A stretch of DNA of 64,000 nucleotides from Bacillota bacterium (GTDB lineage: Bacteria > Bacillota > Bacilli > Alicyclobacillales > SLC66), in contig JAKADA010000003.1 in NCBI GenBank assembly GCA_021820975.1, positions 1 to 64,000 on the forward strand, in the 5' to 3' direction. Below the pieces are notes generated by a model that was not told where the DNA came from, did no database searches, and saw nothing but the letters and a program-made list of their open reading frames with translations. The position numbers and the translations under genes are program-made. Positions 45,780-56,015 of the stretch are shown piece by piece. Position 1 is the first letter of the stretch. Every line of letters begins with the position of its first letter.

Positions 45780-47207
45780 AGCACGCCAATTGTCTAGGGT
45801 TTTTTCCAGTTGAACGGATACATCGATGTAATCAAACAACGGTTGCAACAAAGATTCGCGTAATAGCAGCATCTCTAGTGTTTCTGTTTGTAAGGCATAG
45901 TGCGTATGCAAAACGCGAAAAATGAATTGTTCTATATCTGTGCGCCCTGTATACGATGCAAGTGAAGCCAATAACATAACGACCAACATGAGCAATTCGC
46001 CCATCTCTTGCAAATGATCGCCAGCATTTTGTGCCTCTTTTAACCATAAAGTCACCGGCGCCAAATCTCGCAGATGGGCTTGCTCCATCATCATTTTAGC
46101 CAATGAAAGGTACTCTTCGATAAGCCTCCATGTTCCCTCTCGTCCCTTATCTTGATCATGACGCAGATGAGCTTGACACAAAGATCCAAAACGATCGGCT
46201 AAGATTGCTCGCCCCACGTAAGCGCAGCCCGCCGTTTCTCGCACGACAACTTCTTGACCAATGGCACAAATCGCGGCAAAGGTACGCTGTGCAAACAAGA
46301 TATGATCGGTATAATCTGTCGATCGATCAATCTCAAGCGCAGACTCCGCTAATCCATATAAGGACGCTACAGTCGCTTCGATAAAGTGAAATAACTGTTG
46401 GCCAATGAGTCCTGTACGAACGATGCGTTCTAACGCATGCACCACATCACGAGCATCCTGAATACGTCCTTGCGCTAAAGCGTCTTTGCCAAGTTCCTTC
46501 AAATTCGATAGCACAGCATTTAACATCCCAGCCTCTCGTTCCTTGGCGGCAATTGTAGCAATTTCAATAAATTGATTGGTGACCGAATTACGCGTTTCTT
46601 TCGTGCCTTTCGTGACGATGTCATGAAGTGTCTGCAAAGCGATCATTCCTGTAGTTGAATCAAGATCTACGGCTGCTCGCTTTGCAATATCACAAATCTG
46701 TTCGACTTTCGTCAGTGCATCTCGCTCATGGCCTTTTCGAATTGCAAACAAAAACTCCTGTTCAATGGCCGCAATGATGCGCTCAGGCTTTAACATTTGC
46801 ATAATCGAAATCATGTAAAGAATCAATATGCCAAAGCACATAATAACGAGGACAATATCGGCATTCATCTGTGGTTGTAAATAACTAGGTAAGGTTTGAT
46901 GAATCGGATCTGTAATGCGTGACAATAAAAATAAGCTTTGAATTATCGTGACAAGATAAAACAAAGCAAGTGAAATGTTATAAGGGAATTTAATAAACAA
47001 ATCGAGCACACGATGCGTATACCTTGTCGCCGTCAACTGAATAGCTACTAAGGTGATCGATATACTTAAAGCAAAAATCGTAGATAAACATGAAACAATA
47101 GTACTGAGATAATTTCGTGCAGAATCCGTATCTCCTGCAAACGCTTTGGGAGATGCTACAAAGACAAACAGCATTATGGCAATTGATACAACAGCATGCA
47201 AGATCAT
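45759..47207 (-). CDS. DUF2254-like membrane protein
   Basis: About 482 residues. Four membrane helices in the first third (at about 5-25, 35-60, 80-100, 120-145), then a soluble alpha-helical domain of about 330 residues. The LSISITLVAIQLTATRYTHRVL segment resembles the DUF2254 core; the identity of the rest is uncertain. Function is unknown. ATG at 47207 lacks a clear ribosome site; TTG at 47219 is a possible start. The 3' end overlaps the rqcH 3' end by 21 bases on the opposite strand. Confidence 0.6.
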   Translation of the reverse strand: MILHAVVSIAIMLFVFVASPKAFAGDTDSARNYLSTIVSCLSTIFALSISITLVAIQLTATRYTHRVLDLFIKFPYNISLALFYLVTIIQSLFLLSRITDPIHQTLPSYLQPQMNADIVLVIMCFGILILYMISIMQMLKPERIIAAIEQEFLFAIRKGHERDALTKVEQICDIAKRAAVDLDSTTGMIALQTLHDIVTKGTKETRNSVTNQFIEIATIAAKEREAGMLNAVLSNLKELGKDALAQGRIQDARDVVHALERIVRTGLIGQQLFHFIEATVASLYGLAESALEIDRSTDYTDHILFAQRTFAAICAIGQEVVVRETAGCAYVGRAILADRFGSLCQAHLRHDQDKGREGTWRLIEEYLSLAKMMMEQAHLRDLAPVTLWLKEAQNAGDHLQEMGELLMLVVMLLASLASYTGRTDIEQFIFRVLHTHYALQTETLEMLLLRESLLQPLFDYIDVSVQLEKTLDNWRALCPTAG

Positions 47208-47271
47208 CTTGCGAATCAAAAGGCATCATTCCCGCAGTAGTCTCCTGCGTAGTATTCCCAAAATTCTCCCC

Positions 47272-48531
47272 TTACAAACTTGCTGTTGTGTTACCACGGT
47301 GTGACACGATCGCTTTAGCCACGACGAAAAAGAAAAATAAGCCGCCGCCTGCGCGAAGTAAAGAAGATACGATCATTGCTGGATCCATGGAAATCCATGA
47401 TAACAAATTAACCCCAATCTCTGGTGCGATAAATCCCACAAAGCCCATCACGATATTAAAATGCGCAATATATGCCGTGCGGTGTTCTTGAGGCGCTACA
47501 TCCAAGAGATGATTAAATTGCAGCACGTTGACCCCTGCAACAAAAGTACCTGTCAATAAATTAATGATCACAAGATAAACCATGCCTGTTGAAAGCATCG
47601 TAAGTACAGGGGAAACAGCCATTCCAAAGCAGGCTATCGCTAACGTAATAGAGTTACCGAATTTCTCCGAGAGTTTCCCCCAATACATGTACGTCACGAT
47701 CTGTGATATTTGGTTGGCCACCGTAAAGGAACTGACCCAAATCGCAGTCGCACCAGCATATTTAATTTGAAAAATATTAAAAAGCGGCCATGCCATCTGC
47801 CACCCAACATTAAAAATAACAGCTCCTATAACAAACCTACGATACGTTGGACGACGCAAAAAAACGACAAACATCTTAGGATTTAAAATAACTGGTGATT
47901 TTCTGTCGGGTCTTTGATCAACATGCTCTTTATGGCGAATGAGGTAATAGATTTCCATCACAGAACATAGTGCGGCAACAAAAAAGAATGCTTGATAAGG
48001 CGGAACACTAGAAACTGGAAAAAATTGTAGTATAATACCTGGTAAGAGTGTGGCTAGCATCCCGACAAAAGTCGTTATGCGGTTGCGAACGCTAAAAAAA
48101 TGTGCCCGATGATCATCTGGCACTAGATCAGCAATTAAAGACTGCCATGACAAAGCGGTAAATGATTGTGGAAAATTCATAATAGCGATAAGCAACACAA
48201 CCACTAAAGCCAAAGCACTGCCATGCACGAAAAAAGGTACCGTAGCAAGTAAAATATAAAAGAATCGCGCTACAAAACTAGCGCGAACGCAGAATTTTTT
48301 TTTGCTTTGAACAGCAGACATCCATAACGCACCAAGCCATGTAGCAACGATCGCCATCAATGCTGGCAAAGAGTTAAGCAGAGCGACTTCTTGGGAAGTA
48401 GCGTGCAAAGCACGCAGAACAAACAACGGCGCAAAGTTACTGACGATGCTGATTCCAACCGTCGCATAGCTGCCATTGATAATACTAAATCGCTCGTTAG
48501 CGTTAACTTCTTGTTCGGAATACAAGGACAT
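47272..48531 (-). CDS. MFS transporter
   Basis: A 419-residue major facilitator protein with about twelve hydrophobic helices and the loop DDHRAHFFSVRNR. Substrate unknown. The ATG at 48531 has GGGAG seven bases upstream and is chosen over the ATG at 48537 just after it. Its own promoter lies at the end of pyrE (48568-48597), so it is not simply the last pyr gene. It is not a UraA/PyrP-type uracil permease. Confidence 0.88.
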   Translation of the reverse strand: MSLYSEQEVNANERFSIINGSYATVGISIVSNFAPLFVLRALHATSQEVALLNSLPALMAIVATWLGALWMSAVQSKKKFCVRASFVARFFYILLATVPFFVHGSALALVVVLLIAIMNFPQSFTALSWQSLIADLVPDDHRAHFFSVRNRITTFVGMLATLLPGIILQFFPVSSVPPYQAFFFVAALCSVMEIYYLIRHKEHVDQRPDRKSPVILNPKMFVVFLRRPTYRRFVIGAVIFNVGWQMAWPLFNIFQIKYAGATAIWVSSFTVANQISQIVTYMYWGKLSEKFGNSITLAIACFGMAVSPVLTMLSTGMVYLVIINLLTGTFVAGVNVLQFNHLLDVAPQEHRTAYIAHFNIVMGFVGFIAPEIGVNLLSWISMDPAMIVSSLLRAGGGLFFFFVVAKAIVSHRGNTTASL

Positions 48532-48567
48532 GGACATTCTCCCGTTTACTTCATACAATCCACTGAT

Positions 48568-48597
48568 ATTATAAGGTGGTATTCAGTAAACGGTCAA
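48568..48597 (-). promoter_or_regulatory. Sigma-A promoter of the MFS gene, flanked by inverted repeat
   Basis: On the minus strand TTGACC (48592-48597), 18-bp spacer, TATAAT (48568-48573). GTTTACT (48543-48549) and AGTAAAC (48585-48591) form a perfect inverted repeat around the -10, with CCAC/GTGG inside it. The arms span 48543-48591. Confidence 0.72.
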
Positions 48598-49250
48598 CGG
48601 GCTATCCCATAACTATGCGGGTCTTCACGAAAGCGTAATAAGGTTGAAACATCCTCATTTTGTAAGTATCCATGTTGTGCAGCAACATCGACTAATGTCC
48701 TAAAGTCGGTTACTGCAATGAGCGGAACTCCTGCCTGCAAAAAAGCTTGTTCTGTTTCTGCAAATCCATAGGTAAAGATGGCCAAGGCGAACGAAACGAT
48801 AGCCCCTTCCTCACGCAATCCGTTGATCGCACTAATCACACTGCCACCTGTCGATACCGTATCTTCTACTACAACAACTTGTTGATTCGGAAGTAGTCGT
48901 CCTTCCACAAGATTTTTCTTACCGTGATCTTTTGCACTACTACGCACATAAACCATGGGCAGACGTAGCCGATCTGCTGCTAATGCTGCATGAGCGATAC
49001 CAGCTGTTGCTGTACCTGCCACACACTCAATGTTAGCGCCATATTGATAGATACATTCTGTTAACCAATTGGCGATACGTGAGCGAAGTGGGGGATACGA
49101 CAACGTAAGACGATTATCACAATACATCGGCGACTTGATACCAGACGCCCATATATAAGGCTCTTGTGGGCGAAGCGTCACCGCACCAATCTGTAGTAAT
49201 GCAAGCGCTGCTTCTTTTGCAAAAGGGGATATGACTAACGATTCCATCAT
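48594..49250 (-). CDS. pyrE: Orotate phosphoribosyltransferase
   Basis: About 218 residues. The PRPP-binding loop is VVVVEDTVSTGGSVISAI and the catalytic Lys is in RSSAKDHGKKNLVEG. It converts orotate and PRPP to OMP. ATG at 49250 has AGGAG five bases upstream, with another ATG just after. Last gene of the pyr operon. Confidence 0.96.
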   Translation of the reverse strand: MMESLVISPFAKEAALALLQIGAVTLRPQEPYIWASGIKSPMYCDNRLTLSYPPLRSRIANWLTECIYQYGANIECVAGTATAGIAHAALAADRLRLPMVYVRSSAKDHGKKNLVEGRLLPNQQVVVVEDTVSTGGSVISAINGLREEGAIVSFALAIFTYGFAETEQAFLQAGVPLIAVTDFRTLVDVAAQHGYLQNEDVSTLLRFREDPHSYGIAR

Positions 49251-49259
49251 CGACACTCC

Positions 49260-50006
49260 TTATACTCTGTCTCTTAGTTCATCAAGAATACTTTGCAATA
49301 CTTGTTGCGGATTGGGTGCCTCAGTGATAGGACGACCTACTACCAAATAATCAGCACCACGTTGTTTTGCCTCTAACGGTGTTGCTGTACGAGCCTGATC
49401 CTGCTTTTGCATGCCCTGCGGGCGAATGCCTGGTACAAGCGCTTTAAGCTTCGGATACTTAATTTTGATCGCTGCAAGTTCCTCTGCTGAACATACCACA
49501 CCATGAGCATTGGCATCATTCGCTATGCTGGCTAATTCCAGGACCTGATCAAGAAAACTTTCCTGATGTTGCACAGACAATGGTAGAGTTTCTTGTGATA
49601 AGCTTGTTAGGTACGTAACCGCCAAAATTTTTGTCTCAACTTTGCGAAAAGATGCTTTACTTGCCTCGTCGACCGCCGCACAAAGCATAGGTAAACCACC
49701 TAAGGCGTGAACCGTAAGCATGGATACCCCCATGGAAACTCCCTCTTTGACAGCATGACGAACGGTGTTGGGGATATCCATGAACTTCAAATCAAGAAAT
49801 ACGGTTTTATCTTGAAGAAGTAATTTTTCCACAAACGAGTGGCCAAAAGCCATATACGCTTGTAGTCCAATTTTGTAATGTGTACCTAAGTCCCCTAATC
49901 TGGCAACGATATGTTGCGCCTCTTGCACAGATGAAGTATCTAGCGCAACGAACACAGGCGGTGTCTGTTGCTTTTGCGGATCATCTTGTAGTAACGTAAG
50001 ATTCAC
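49260..50006 (-). CDS. pyrF: Orotidine 5'-phosphate decarboxylase
   Basis: A 248-residue TIM-barrel enzyme making UMP. The catalytic DxKxxD is in FLDLKFMDIPNTV near residue 75. Ends with RGADYLVVGRPITEAPNP. The N-terminus is about 15 residues longer than in most relatives. GTG with GGATAGGA upstream. Lies between pyrD and pyrE. Confidence 0.96.
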   Translation of the reverse strand: MNLTLLQDDPQKQQTPPVFVALDTSSVQEAQHIVARLGDLGTHYKIGLQAYMAFGHSFVEKLLLQDKTVFLDLKFMDIPNTVRHAVKEGVSMGVSMLTVHALGGLPMLCAAVDEASKASFRKVETKILAVTYLTSLSQETLPLSVQHQESFLDQVLELASIANDANAHGVVCSAEELAAIKIKYPKLKALVPGIRPQGMQKQDQARTATPLEAKQRGADYLVVGRPITEAPNPQQVLQSILDELRDRV

Positions 50007-50008
50007 TC

Positions 50009-50944
50009 CTATCCTCGTGCTGCACCAATAAGATCAGTTACTTTCTTTACTCCATGCTGATCACACCATTGTGCGAGTTCATCAATGATTCTTGGACATG
50101 CCATAGGGTCGATAAAATTGGCCGTACCTACTTGGACAGCACTAGCCCCTGCCATCATAAATTCAATCACATCTTGGCCTGTCCGAATTCCACCAATTCC
50201 AAGAACAGGAATTTGCACCTGACTACTTACCTCATACACCATACGCACCGCGACAGGTTTAATCGCAGGGCCAGACAGACCACCAATGCCATTGGCAAGC
50301 AGAGGTCGTCTTTTTTCAATATCGATATGCATACCGATCAACGTATTGATCAGCGAGATCGCATCTGCTCCAGCCTCTTCAACGGCTAGGGCCATTTCTA
50401 CAATGTCCGTCACATTAGGGGACAGTTTTACGATTAAAGGAACCTTTGTGACGGATTTGATCGTATGTACCATGCCTGCCGCCATAGTAGGATCCGTACC
50501 AAATTGGATACCGCCGCATTTGACATTGGGACATGAGATATTCAATTCAATAGCCGATACATCAGGACTTTTATTAAGATTTTCCACAACTTCCACATAG
50601 TCTTCTACCGCTGTGCCAGCAACATTTACGATAACAGGCAAATTTGGGTATTTACGAAAACGAGGCAATTCTTCTTGAATAACTTGGATCACGCCTGGAT
50701 TTTGTAGACCGATAGAATTCAACATCCCTGCGGGTGTTTCCGCAAGACGGGGTGTTTTGTTGCCAGAGCGTTCTTCAAGCGTTGTCGCTTTGACAACGAC
50801 AGCGCCTAGAAGATCAAGATCATAAAAATTTTCCATCTCCTGCCCGAAAGAGAAACAGCCTGATGCGGGCATCACAGGATTCTTCAGCGTCAAAGAGAGA
50901 AACTTCACTTGCATATCGACTGAGTTAGGCGATTTATTCATCAA
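50009..50944 (-). CDS. pyrD: Dihydroorotate dehydrogenase B, catalytic subunit
   Basis: A 311-residue class 1B enzyme. NPVMPASGCFSFGQE, the catalytic Cys in ELNISCPNVKCGG and the FMN-phosphate site IPVLGIGGIRTGQDVIEFMMAGA. It oxidises dihydroorotate and passes electrons to PyrK, encoded just upstream, using NAD+. The start overlaps the pyrK stop by 11 bases. Confidence 0.97.
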   Translation of the reverse strand: MMNKSPNSVDMQVKFLSLTLKNPVMPASGCFSFGQEMENFYDLDLLGAVVVKATTLEERSGNKTPRLAETPAGMLNSIGLQNPGVIQVIQEELPRFRKYPNLPVIVNVAGTAVEDYVEVVENLNKSPDVSAIELNISCPNVKCGGIQFGTDPTMAAGMVHTIKSVTKVPLIVKLSPNVTDIVEMALAVEEAGADAISLINTLIGMHIDIEKRRPLLANGIGGLSGPAIKPVAVRMVYEVSSQVQIPVLGIGGIRTGQDVIEFMMAGASAVQVGTANFIDPMACPRIIDELAQWCDQHGVKKVTDLIGAARG

Positions 50945-51722
50945 AAATCACCTCCTCAGCTAAAAAGACTGGTCCTTCTTTACAAGTTTTTCGATTGACA
51001 ACCTTACCGTCTCTAGCAATTGGATGAACACAGCCCACGCAAATACCGATGCCGCAACCCATACGTTCTTCTAAGGATAAGTAACCCGCTATGTTGCGGT
51101 CACGCATCACTTGTTGTACAGCTTTTAACATGGACGTCGGTCCACATGCGTAGTACCGATCGATGCCCGCACAAAAATCCTCAGTCAAGAGTTGCGTTAC
51201 AAAACCATGTTGCCCGAGGCTGCCATCTTGTGTAGCAACGAAAAGGGATCCACAATCAGACAATTCATCAAGCAAAATGGCTTGTGCTTGCGTTGCAAAG
51301 CCAAGTGCAGAAACAACGCGAACCTGGCTTTCATGAAATTGCCTTGCAAGTTCTACGAGCGGCGGCACACCAATGCCGCCACCAATTAAAAGTACTTTTT
51401 TATCTCCTTGGTGAGTAAGAAAACCATGCCCCAAGGGGCCGAGTACATCCACCCGATCCCCTGCTTTAAGGCGCGTCAAGCGCTTAGTTCCCTCACCTTG
51501 CGCACGGTATACCACCGTAATTTGATTGTTTTGTACATCTGCAGCACATAAGGAAAGCGGCCTACGCAAAGTAAAATCAAACGAATCGGTCACGCGAAAA
51601 TGTAGAAATTGTCCAGGTTCAAACCCCTGTGATAAATCTGTTGGAGACTCAAATGTGAGCGAATAAACATCCGCTGTCAAGGCTTCTTGTGCAATTACTG
51701 AAACGTATCCCATAACACCCAC
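50934..51722 (-). CDS. pyrK: Dihydroorotate dehydrogenase B, electron transfer subunit
   Basis: A 262-residue ferredoxin-reductase-like subunit with FAD (RRPLSLC), a nucleotide loop LLIGGGIGVPPLVELAR and a [2Fe-2S] cluster formed by Cys in CGIGICVGC and the last Cys in NRKTCKEGPVF. Transfers electrons from PyrD to NAD+. Located between carB and pyrD. Confidence 0.96.
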   Translation of the reverse strand: MGVMGYVSVIAQEALTADVYSLTFESPTDLSQGFEPGQFLHFRVTDSFDFTLRRPLSLCAADVQNNQITVVYRAQGEGTKRLTRLKAGDRVDVLGPLGHGFLTHQGDKKVLLIGGGIGVPPLVELARQFHESQVRVVSALGFATQAQAILLDELSDCGSLFVATQDGSLGQHGFVTQLLTEDFCAGIDRYYACGPTSMLKAVQQVMRDRNIAGYLSLEERMGCGIGICVGCVHPIARDGKVVNRKTCKEGPVFLAEEVIFDE

Positions 51723-51724
51723 CT

Positions 51725-54700
51725 CTAATGGTTTGCAGCACGTAATGGTGTAGTTGAAAACCGTAATGCTGTTAACACATCAAACACCGCTTTCGCTGTA
51801 TCAAGGGATGTTAGACAGGGAATCGCATGTTCAACAGCCTCGCGTCGGATGCGAAATCCATCTCTTTCAGGCTTTCTACCGCGTGTCAATGTATTGATCA
51901 CCATCGAGGCTACCCCGCCGCGAATAAGATCAAGCAAGGAAGGTTCTCCAGAAGAGATTTTGTTGACAAGGTGAGCAACGATGCCATAACGTTCAAGAAA
52001 ACTTGCTGTGCCTTCTGTAGCATAGATCTGAAAACCAAGTGTTGCTAATCCGCGCAAAATGGGGAGTGCTTCTAACTTATCCTTATCGGCGATCGTTGCG
52101 ATGATCGCCCCGCGATCAGGAAAACGAAACCCCGCTGCCAGCATACCTTTATACAGTGCTTTAGAAAATGTGGTATCCGTCCCCATGACTTCACCAGTTG
52201 ATTTCATTTCAGGCCCTAAAAACACGTCGACTTCGCGTAATTTGGCAAAAGAGAACACAGGTACTTTGACCGATACTAAATCTGTTGCGGGAACTAGGCC
52301 TGTTTTATAACCTAATTCGTTAAGACGTTGCCCCATTACAGCTTTCATCGCTAGATCGACCATCTTTATACCGGTAACTTTGCTTAAAAATGGAATGGTG
52401 CGCGACGAACGAGGGTTGACTTCAAGCACATAAACATTGCCTGCATGAACAACAAATTGAATGTTAACCAAACCGATCACGTGCAGACCACGGGCGATTT
52501 GAATCGTGTCATCTACAATTTTCTGCTGAATCTCCGATGAGAGTGACTGCGCCGGATACACAGCAATCGAGTCACCGGAGTGAACACCGGCACGTTCCAC
52601 ATGCTCCATGATGCCTGGGATGATCACCGTCTCCCCATCGGATATTGCATCAACTTCCACTTCGGTTCCCGTAAGGTAACGATCAATTAAAACCGGATGT
52701 TCAGAAGAAGCCTGTACAGCCTCTTTCATATAATCCTGCAATTCATTTTGTGAATAGACAATCTGCATAGCCCGCCCGCCTAGAACATAGGAAGGACGTA
52801 CAAGGACAGGAAACTGTAAATCATTTGCTGCAATAATCGCTTCTTCTAAATTCGTAACAGCGTGACCTGCGGGACGTAGAATATCTAACTCCGTTAAGAG
52901 ATCATCAAATTTCTCACGATTTTCAGCACGATCAATATCTTGTACTGAGGTCCCGAGAATTTTAACGCCGCGGTTTGCCAATGGTTGAGCCAAATTAATC
53001 GCTGTCTGTCCACCAAATTGTACGATGACACCAAGTGGATTCTCTCGCTCAATTACATGCATTACATCTTCGACAAAAAGTGGTTCAAAGTAGAGTCGGC
53101 TTGACATGTTAAAGTCTGTCGATACCGTTTCTGGATTGTTATTAATGACGATCGACTCATAACCATAGTCGGTCAAAGCAAGTGAAGCATGTACAGAGCA
53201 ATAGTCAAATTCAATTCCTTGCCCGATGCGAATAGGACCTGATCCAAGGACAAGCACTTTTTGTTCAGAAGAATCCTTTACTTCATCTTCATGTTCGTAC
53301 GTGGAGTAATAGTAAGGAGTTTGTGCACTAAATTCAGCGGCACAAGTATCAACCATTTTGTATACAGGACGTAACGCTAACGCTTCGCGACGTTCTCGAA
53401 TTGCCATTTCTGATTGTCCTACAAGCCTTGCGATATAACGATCTGGAAATCCATTACGTTTGGCTTGATACAATACTTCATCTGTCAAACCTAGTTGCAC
53501 ATTTCTCGATAACTCGATAATGTGTTGTAACTTATATAAGAAAAACGGATCAATTCGAGTGATTTCGTATAATTCTTCGATGGTTGCATCACGTTCGAGC
53601 AACTCATAGACAACAAATATCCGTTCATCATCAGGCTTTTGCGCGCGTTGCCACAAAGTTTCTGTCGACAGTTCTTTGACCGATGGTAAAGTCAGCGAAT
53701 CAAGCCCTATCTCAAGGGATCTTACAGCTTTCATGAACGATTCTTCAAACGATCGTCCTAAAGCCATCACTTCACCCGTGGCTTTCATCTGTGTGCCTAG
53801 GTGTCGTTCAGCACTCGCAAACTTGTCAAATGGCCAACGTGGGATCTTCGTTACCACATAATCAAGAGCAGGTTCAAAGCAGGCATAGGTTTGTCCTGTA
53901 ATCGGATTGATGAGTTCATCCAAGGTATAGCCTAAAGCAATCTTCGATGCCATTTTGGCGATCGGATAACCAGTCGCTTTTGAAGCTAAAGCACTCGAAC
54001 GACTCACCCGAGGATTCACTTCGATAACGTAGTATTGTTTGGAAAATGGATCAAGCGCAAACTGAATGTTGCATCCGCCTTCGATGCCAAGAGCTCGAAT
54101 GATGCGCAAACTAGCGGCACGAAGCATCTGATATTCTTGATCGGTTAAGGTTTGACTTGGTGCCACAACAAGGCTATCTCCAGTATGAACACCAACAGGA
54201 TCAATATTTTCCATGTTGCAAATCACAATGCAATTATCTGCATGATCGCGCATCACTTCGTACTCGAGTTCTTTGCATCCTGCGATACTGCGTTCAACTA
54301 ACACTTGTGTGATGGGAGATAACGTCAAACCAAGTTCAACTAAAGCGAAATACTCATCTTGCGTCGTAGCAATTCCACCGCCTGTTCCACCCAAGGTGTA
54401 TGCAGGTCGAATGATGATAGGCAAACCAATGCGTTGTAGAAAATCACGAGCTTCCTCAAGCGACGTCACGATAGCACTGTCTGGAATTGGCTCCCCTAAC
54501 TGGTTCATCAAATCGCGAAATTTCTCTCTATCTTCCGCCATTTTTATCGATTCAAGGGATGTACCTAATAACCGCACGCCTTGTTCGTCAAGGACACCTG
54601 ATTCAGCCAATTCAACGGCCAAATTTAATCCTGTCTGACCACCTAGCGTAGCTAATAACCCATCTGGCCGTTCCTTTCGAATAATCTGGGACAGAAATTC

Positions 54701-54913
54701 TACATTTAAAGGTTCCACATAAACGCGATCAGCAATTTCAGGATCTGTCATGATCGTTGCTGGGTTGGAATTCACAAGAATAACACGAATTCCCTCATCT
54801 TTTAATGATTGGCAAGCTTGTGTACCTGCATAATCAAACTCGGCGGCTTGGCCGATAACAATTGGACCTGACCCGATCACAAGAATCGATGTAATATCAT
54901 CATGCTTTGGCAA
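51725..54913 (-). CDS. carB: Carbamoyl-phosphate synthase large subunit
   Basis: A 1062-residue enzyme with two ATP-grasp halves (about 1-545 and 546-930) and a C-terminal MGS-like domain (about 935-1062). Both halves show the repeat pattern: [19 protein letters not shown] near the start and [19 protein letters not shown] near 555. Makes carbamoyl phosphate for PyrB with CarA. TTG start at 54913 has GGAAGGGGG upstream and overlaps the carA stop by 14 bases. Confidence 0.98.
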   Translation of the reverse strand: MPKHDDITSILVIGSGPIVIGQAAEFDYAGTQACQSLKDEGIRVILVNSNPATIMTDPEIADRVYVEPLNVEFLSQIIRKERPDGLLATLGGQTGLNLAVELAESGVLDEQGVRLLGTSLESIKMAEDREKFRDLMNQLGEPIPDSAIVTSLEEARDFLQRIGLPIIIRPAYTLGGTGGGIATTQDEYFALVELGLTLSPITQVLVERSIAGCKELEYEVMRDHADNCIVICNMENIDPVGVHTGDSLVVAPSQTLTDQEYQMLRAASLRIIRALGIEGGCNIQFALDPFSKQYYVIEVNPRVSRSSALASKATGYPIAKMASKIALGYTLDELINPITGQTYACFEPALDYVVTKIPRWPFDKFASAERHLGTQMKATGEVMALGRSFEESFMKAVRSLEIGLDSLTLPSVKELSTETLWQRAQKPDDERIFVVYELLERDATIEELYEITRIDPFFLYKLQHIIELSRNVQLGLTDEVLYQAKRNGFPDRYIARLVGQSEMAIRERREALALRPVYKMVDTCAAEFSAQTPYYYSTYEHEDEVKDSSEQKVLVLGSGPIRIGQGIEFDYCSVHASLALTDYGYESIVINNNPETVSTDFNMSSRLYFEPLFVEDVMHVIERENPLGVIVQFGGQTAINLAQPLANRGVKILGTSVQDIDRAENREKFDDLLTELDILRPAGHAVTNLEEAIIAANDLQFPVLVRPSYVLGGRAMQIVYSQNELQDYMKEAVQASSEHPVLIDRYLTGTEVEVDAISDGETVIIPGIMEHVERAGVHSGDSIAVYPAQSLSSEIQQKIVDDTIQIARGLHVIGLVNIQFVVHAGNVYVLEVNPRSSRTIPFLSKVTGIKMVDLAMKAVMGQRLNELGYKTGLVPATDLVSVKVPVFSFAKLREVDVFLGPEMKSTGEVMGTDTTFSKALYKGMLAAGFRFPDRGAIIATIADKDKLEALPILRGLATLGFQIYATEGTASFLERYGIVAHLVNKISSGEPSLLDLIRGGVASMVINTLTRGRKPERDGFRIRREAVEHAIPCLTSLDTAKAVFDVLTALRFSTTPLRAANH

Positions 54914-55997
54914 CGTTTATGCCCCCTTCCCAAAATGCATCGATCATCATCAGAAAATCATCAAACAAATAGTCGCTATCATCAGGCCCTGGGCGAGCCT
55001 CTGGGTGGTACTGAACAGAAAAAGCGGATTTGAGTTTGTGCCTGATGCCTTCGACAGAGCCGTCATTTTGGTTGATATGAGTAAGCTCTAAGTCGGTATT
55101 GGCTAAAGAATCTGCACGTACCACAAAACCGTGGTTTTGCGATGTGATATACACGCGATTGGATTTTAGATCTTTGACTGGATGGTTGGCACCCCGATGA
55201 CCAAACTGCAATTTTTCGGTTGTCGCTCCACAAGCCAACGAAAGTAACTGGTGTCCCATGCAAATGCCAAAGATCGGCACATAACCTAGTAACTGCTTTA
55301 TCACAGAAACGACAGGTGCAAGATCTTCCGGGTCTCCTGGGCCATTGCTTAGCATAATGCCTTTTGGTCCCCATGCCATAATTTCTTTAACTGTAGAAAA
55401 AGCAGGTAGGACCACGATATCGCAGCCACGCTCACGAAGGGAACGTAGCGTTCCCATTTTCGTACCAAAATCCAAAAGCACAATCCGCAGACCATCCGCT
55501 GGGACTCGATATGCTGATTTCGTCGTCACTTGCGCCACTTGATCCTTTGGAAGCGTAAAATGCAACAACCGATCAAGCAGTTCAGCAACGGGTGTATCAA
55601 GCGTCGTAATCACACCACGCATCGTTCCATGTACACGCAACGTTCTTGTAAGTTGCCTTGTATCAATATCTGAAATGCCAATCACATTCTCTTGTTTCAG
55701 ATAGTCATCTAAACTCAATTGGCTGCGATAATGATTGGGATGTTGTGCCGCCTCACGAACAATAAAACCGCGTACGTGAGATTTTGTGCTTTCAATGTCA
55801 TCCATATTACATCCATAATTACCTATAAGAGGATACGTCATCGTTACAATTTGACCGTAGTAGGAAGGGTCTGTAAGTACCTCTTGGTAGCCGACCATGC
55901 CTGTATTAAAAACAACTTCACCAAAAGACTCACCAGTTGCCCCAAAGCTACTACCTGTAAAAAGTGATCCATCTTCAAGTAATAAACGTGCTTCCAT
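54900..55997 (-). CDS. carA: Carbamoyl-phosphate synthase small subunit
   Basis: A 365-residue glutaminase subunit. The N-terminal [17 protein letters not shown] and [20 protein letters not shown] segment precedes the class-I GATase domain with the nucleophile in [15 protein letters not shown] and the catalytic His-Glu in [10 protein letters not shown]. Sends ammonia to CarB. ATG start. Confidence 0.97.
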   Translation of the reverse strand: MEARLLLEDGSLFTGSSFGATGESFGEVVFNTGMVGYQEVLTDPSYYGQIVTMTYPLIGNYGCNMDDIESTKSHVRGFIVREAAQHPNHYRSQLSLDDYLKQENVIGISDIDTRQLTRTLRVHGTMRGVITTLDTPVAELLDRLLHFTLPKDQVAQVTTKSAYRVPADGLRIVLLDFGTKMGTLRSLRERGCDIVVLPAFSTVKEIMAWGPKGIMLSNGPGDPEDLAPVVSVIKQLLGYVPIFGICMGHQLLSLACGATTEKLQFGHRGANHPVKDLKSNRVYITSQNHGFVVRADSLANTDLELTHINQNDGSVEGIRHKLKSAFSVQYHPEARPGPDDSDYLFDDFLMMIDAFWEGGINVAKA

Positions 55998-56015
55998 AGG
56001 TTGTTCCCTCCCTTT

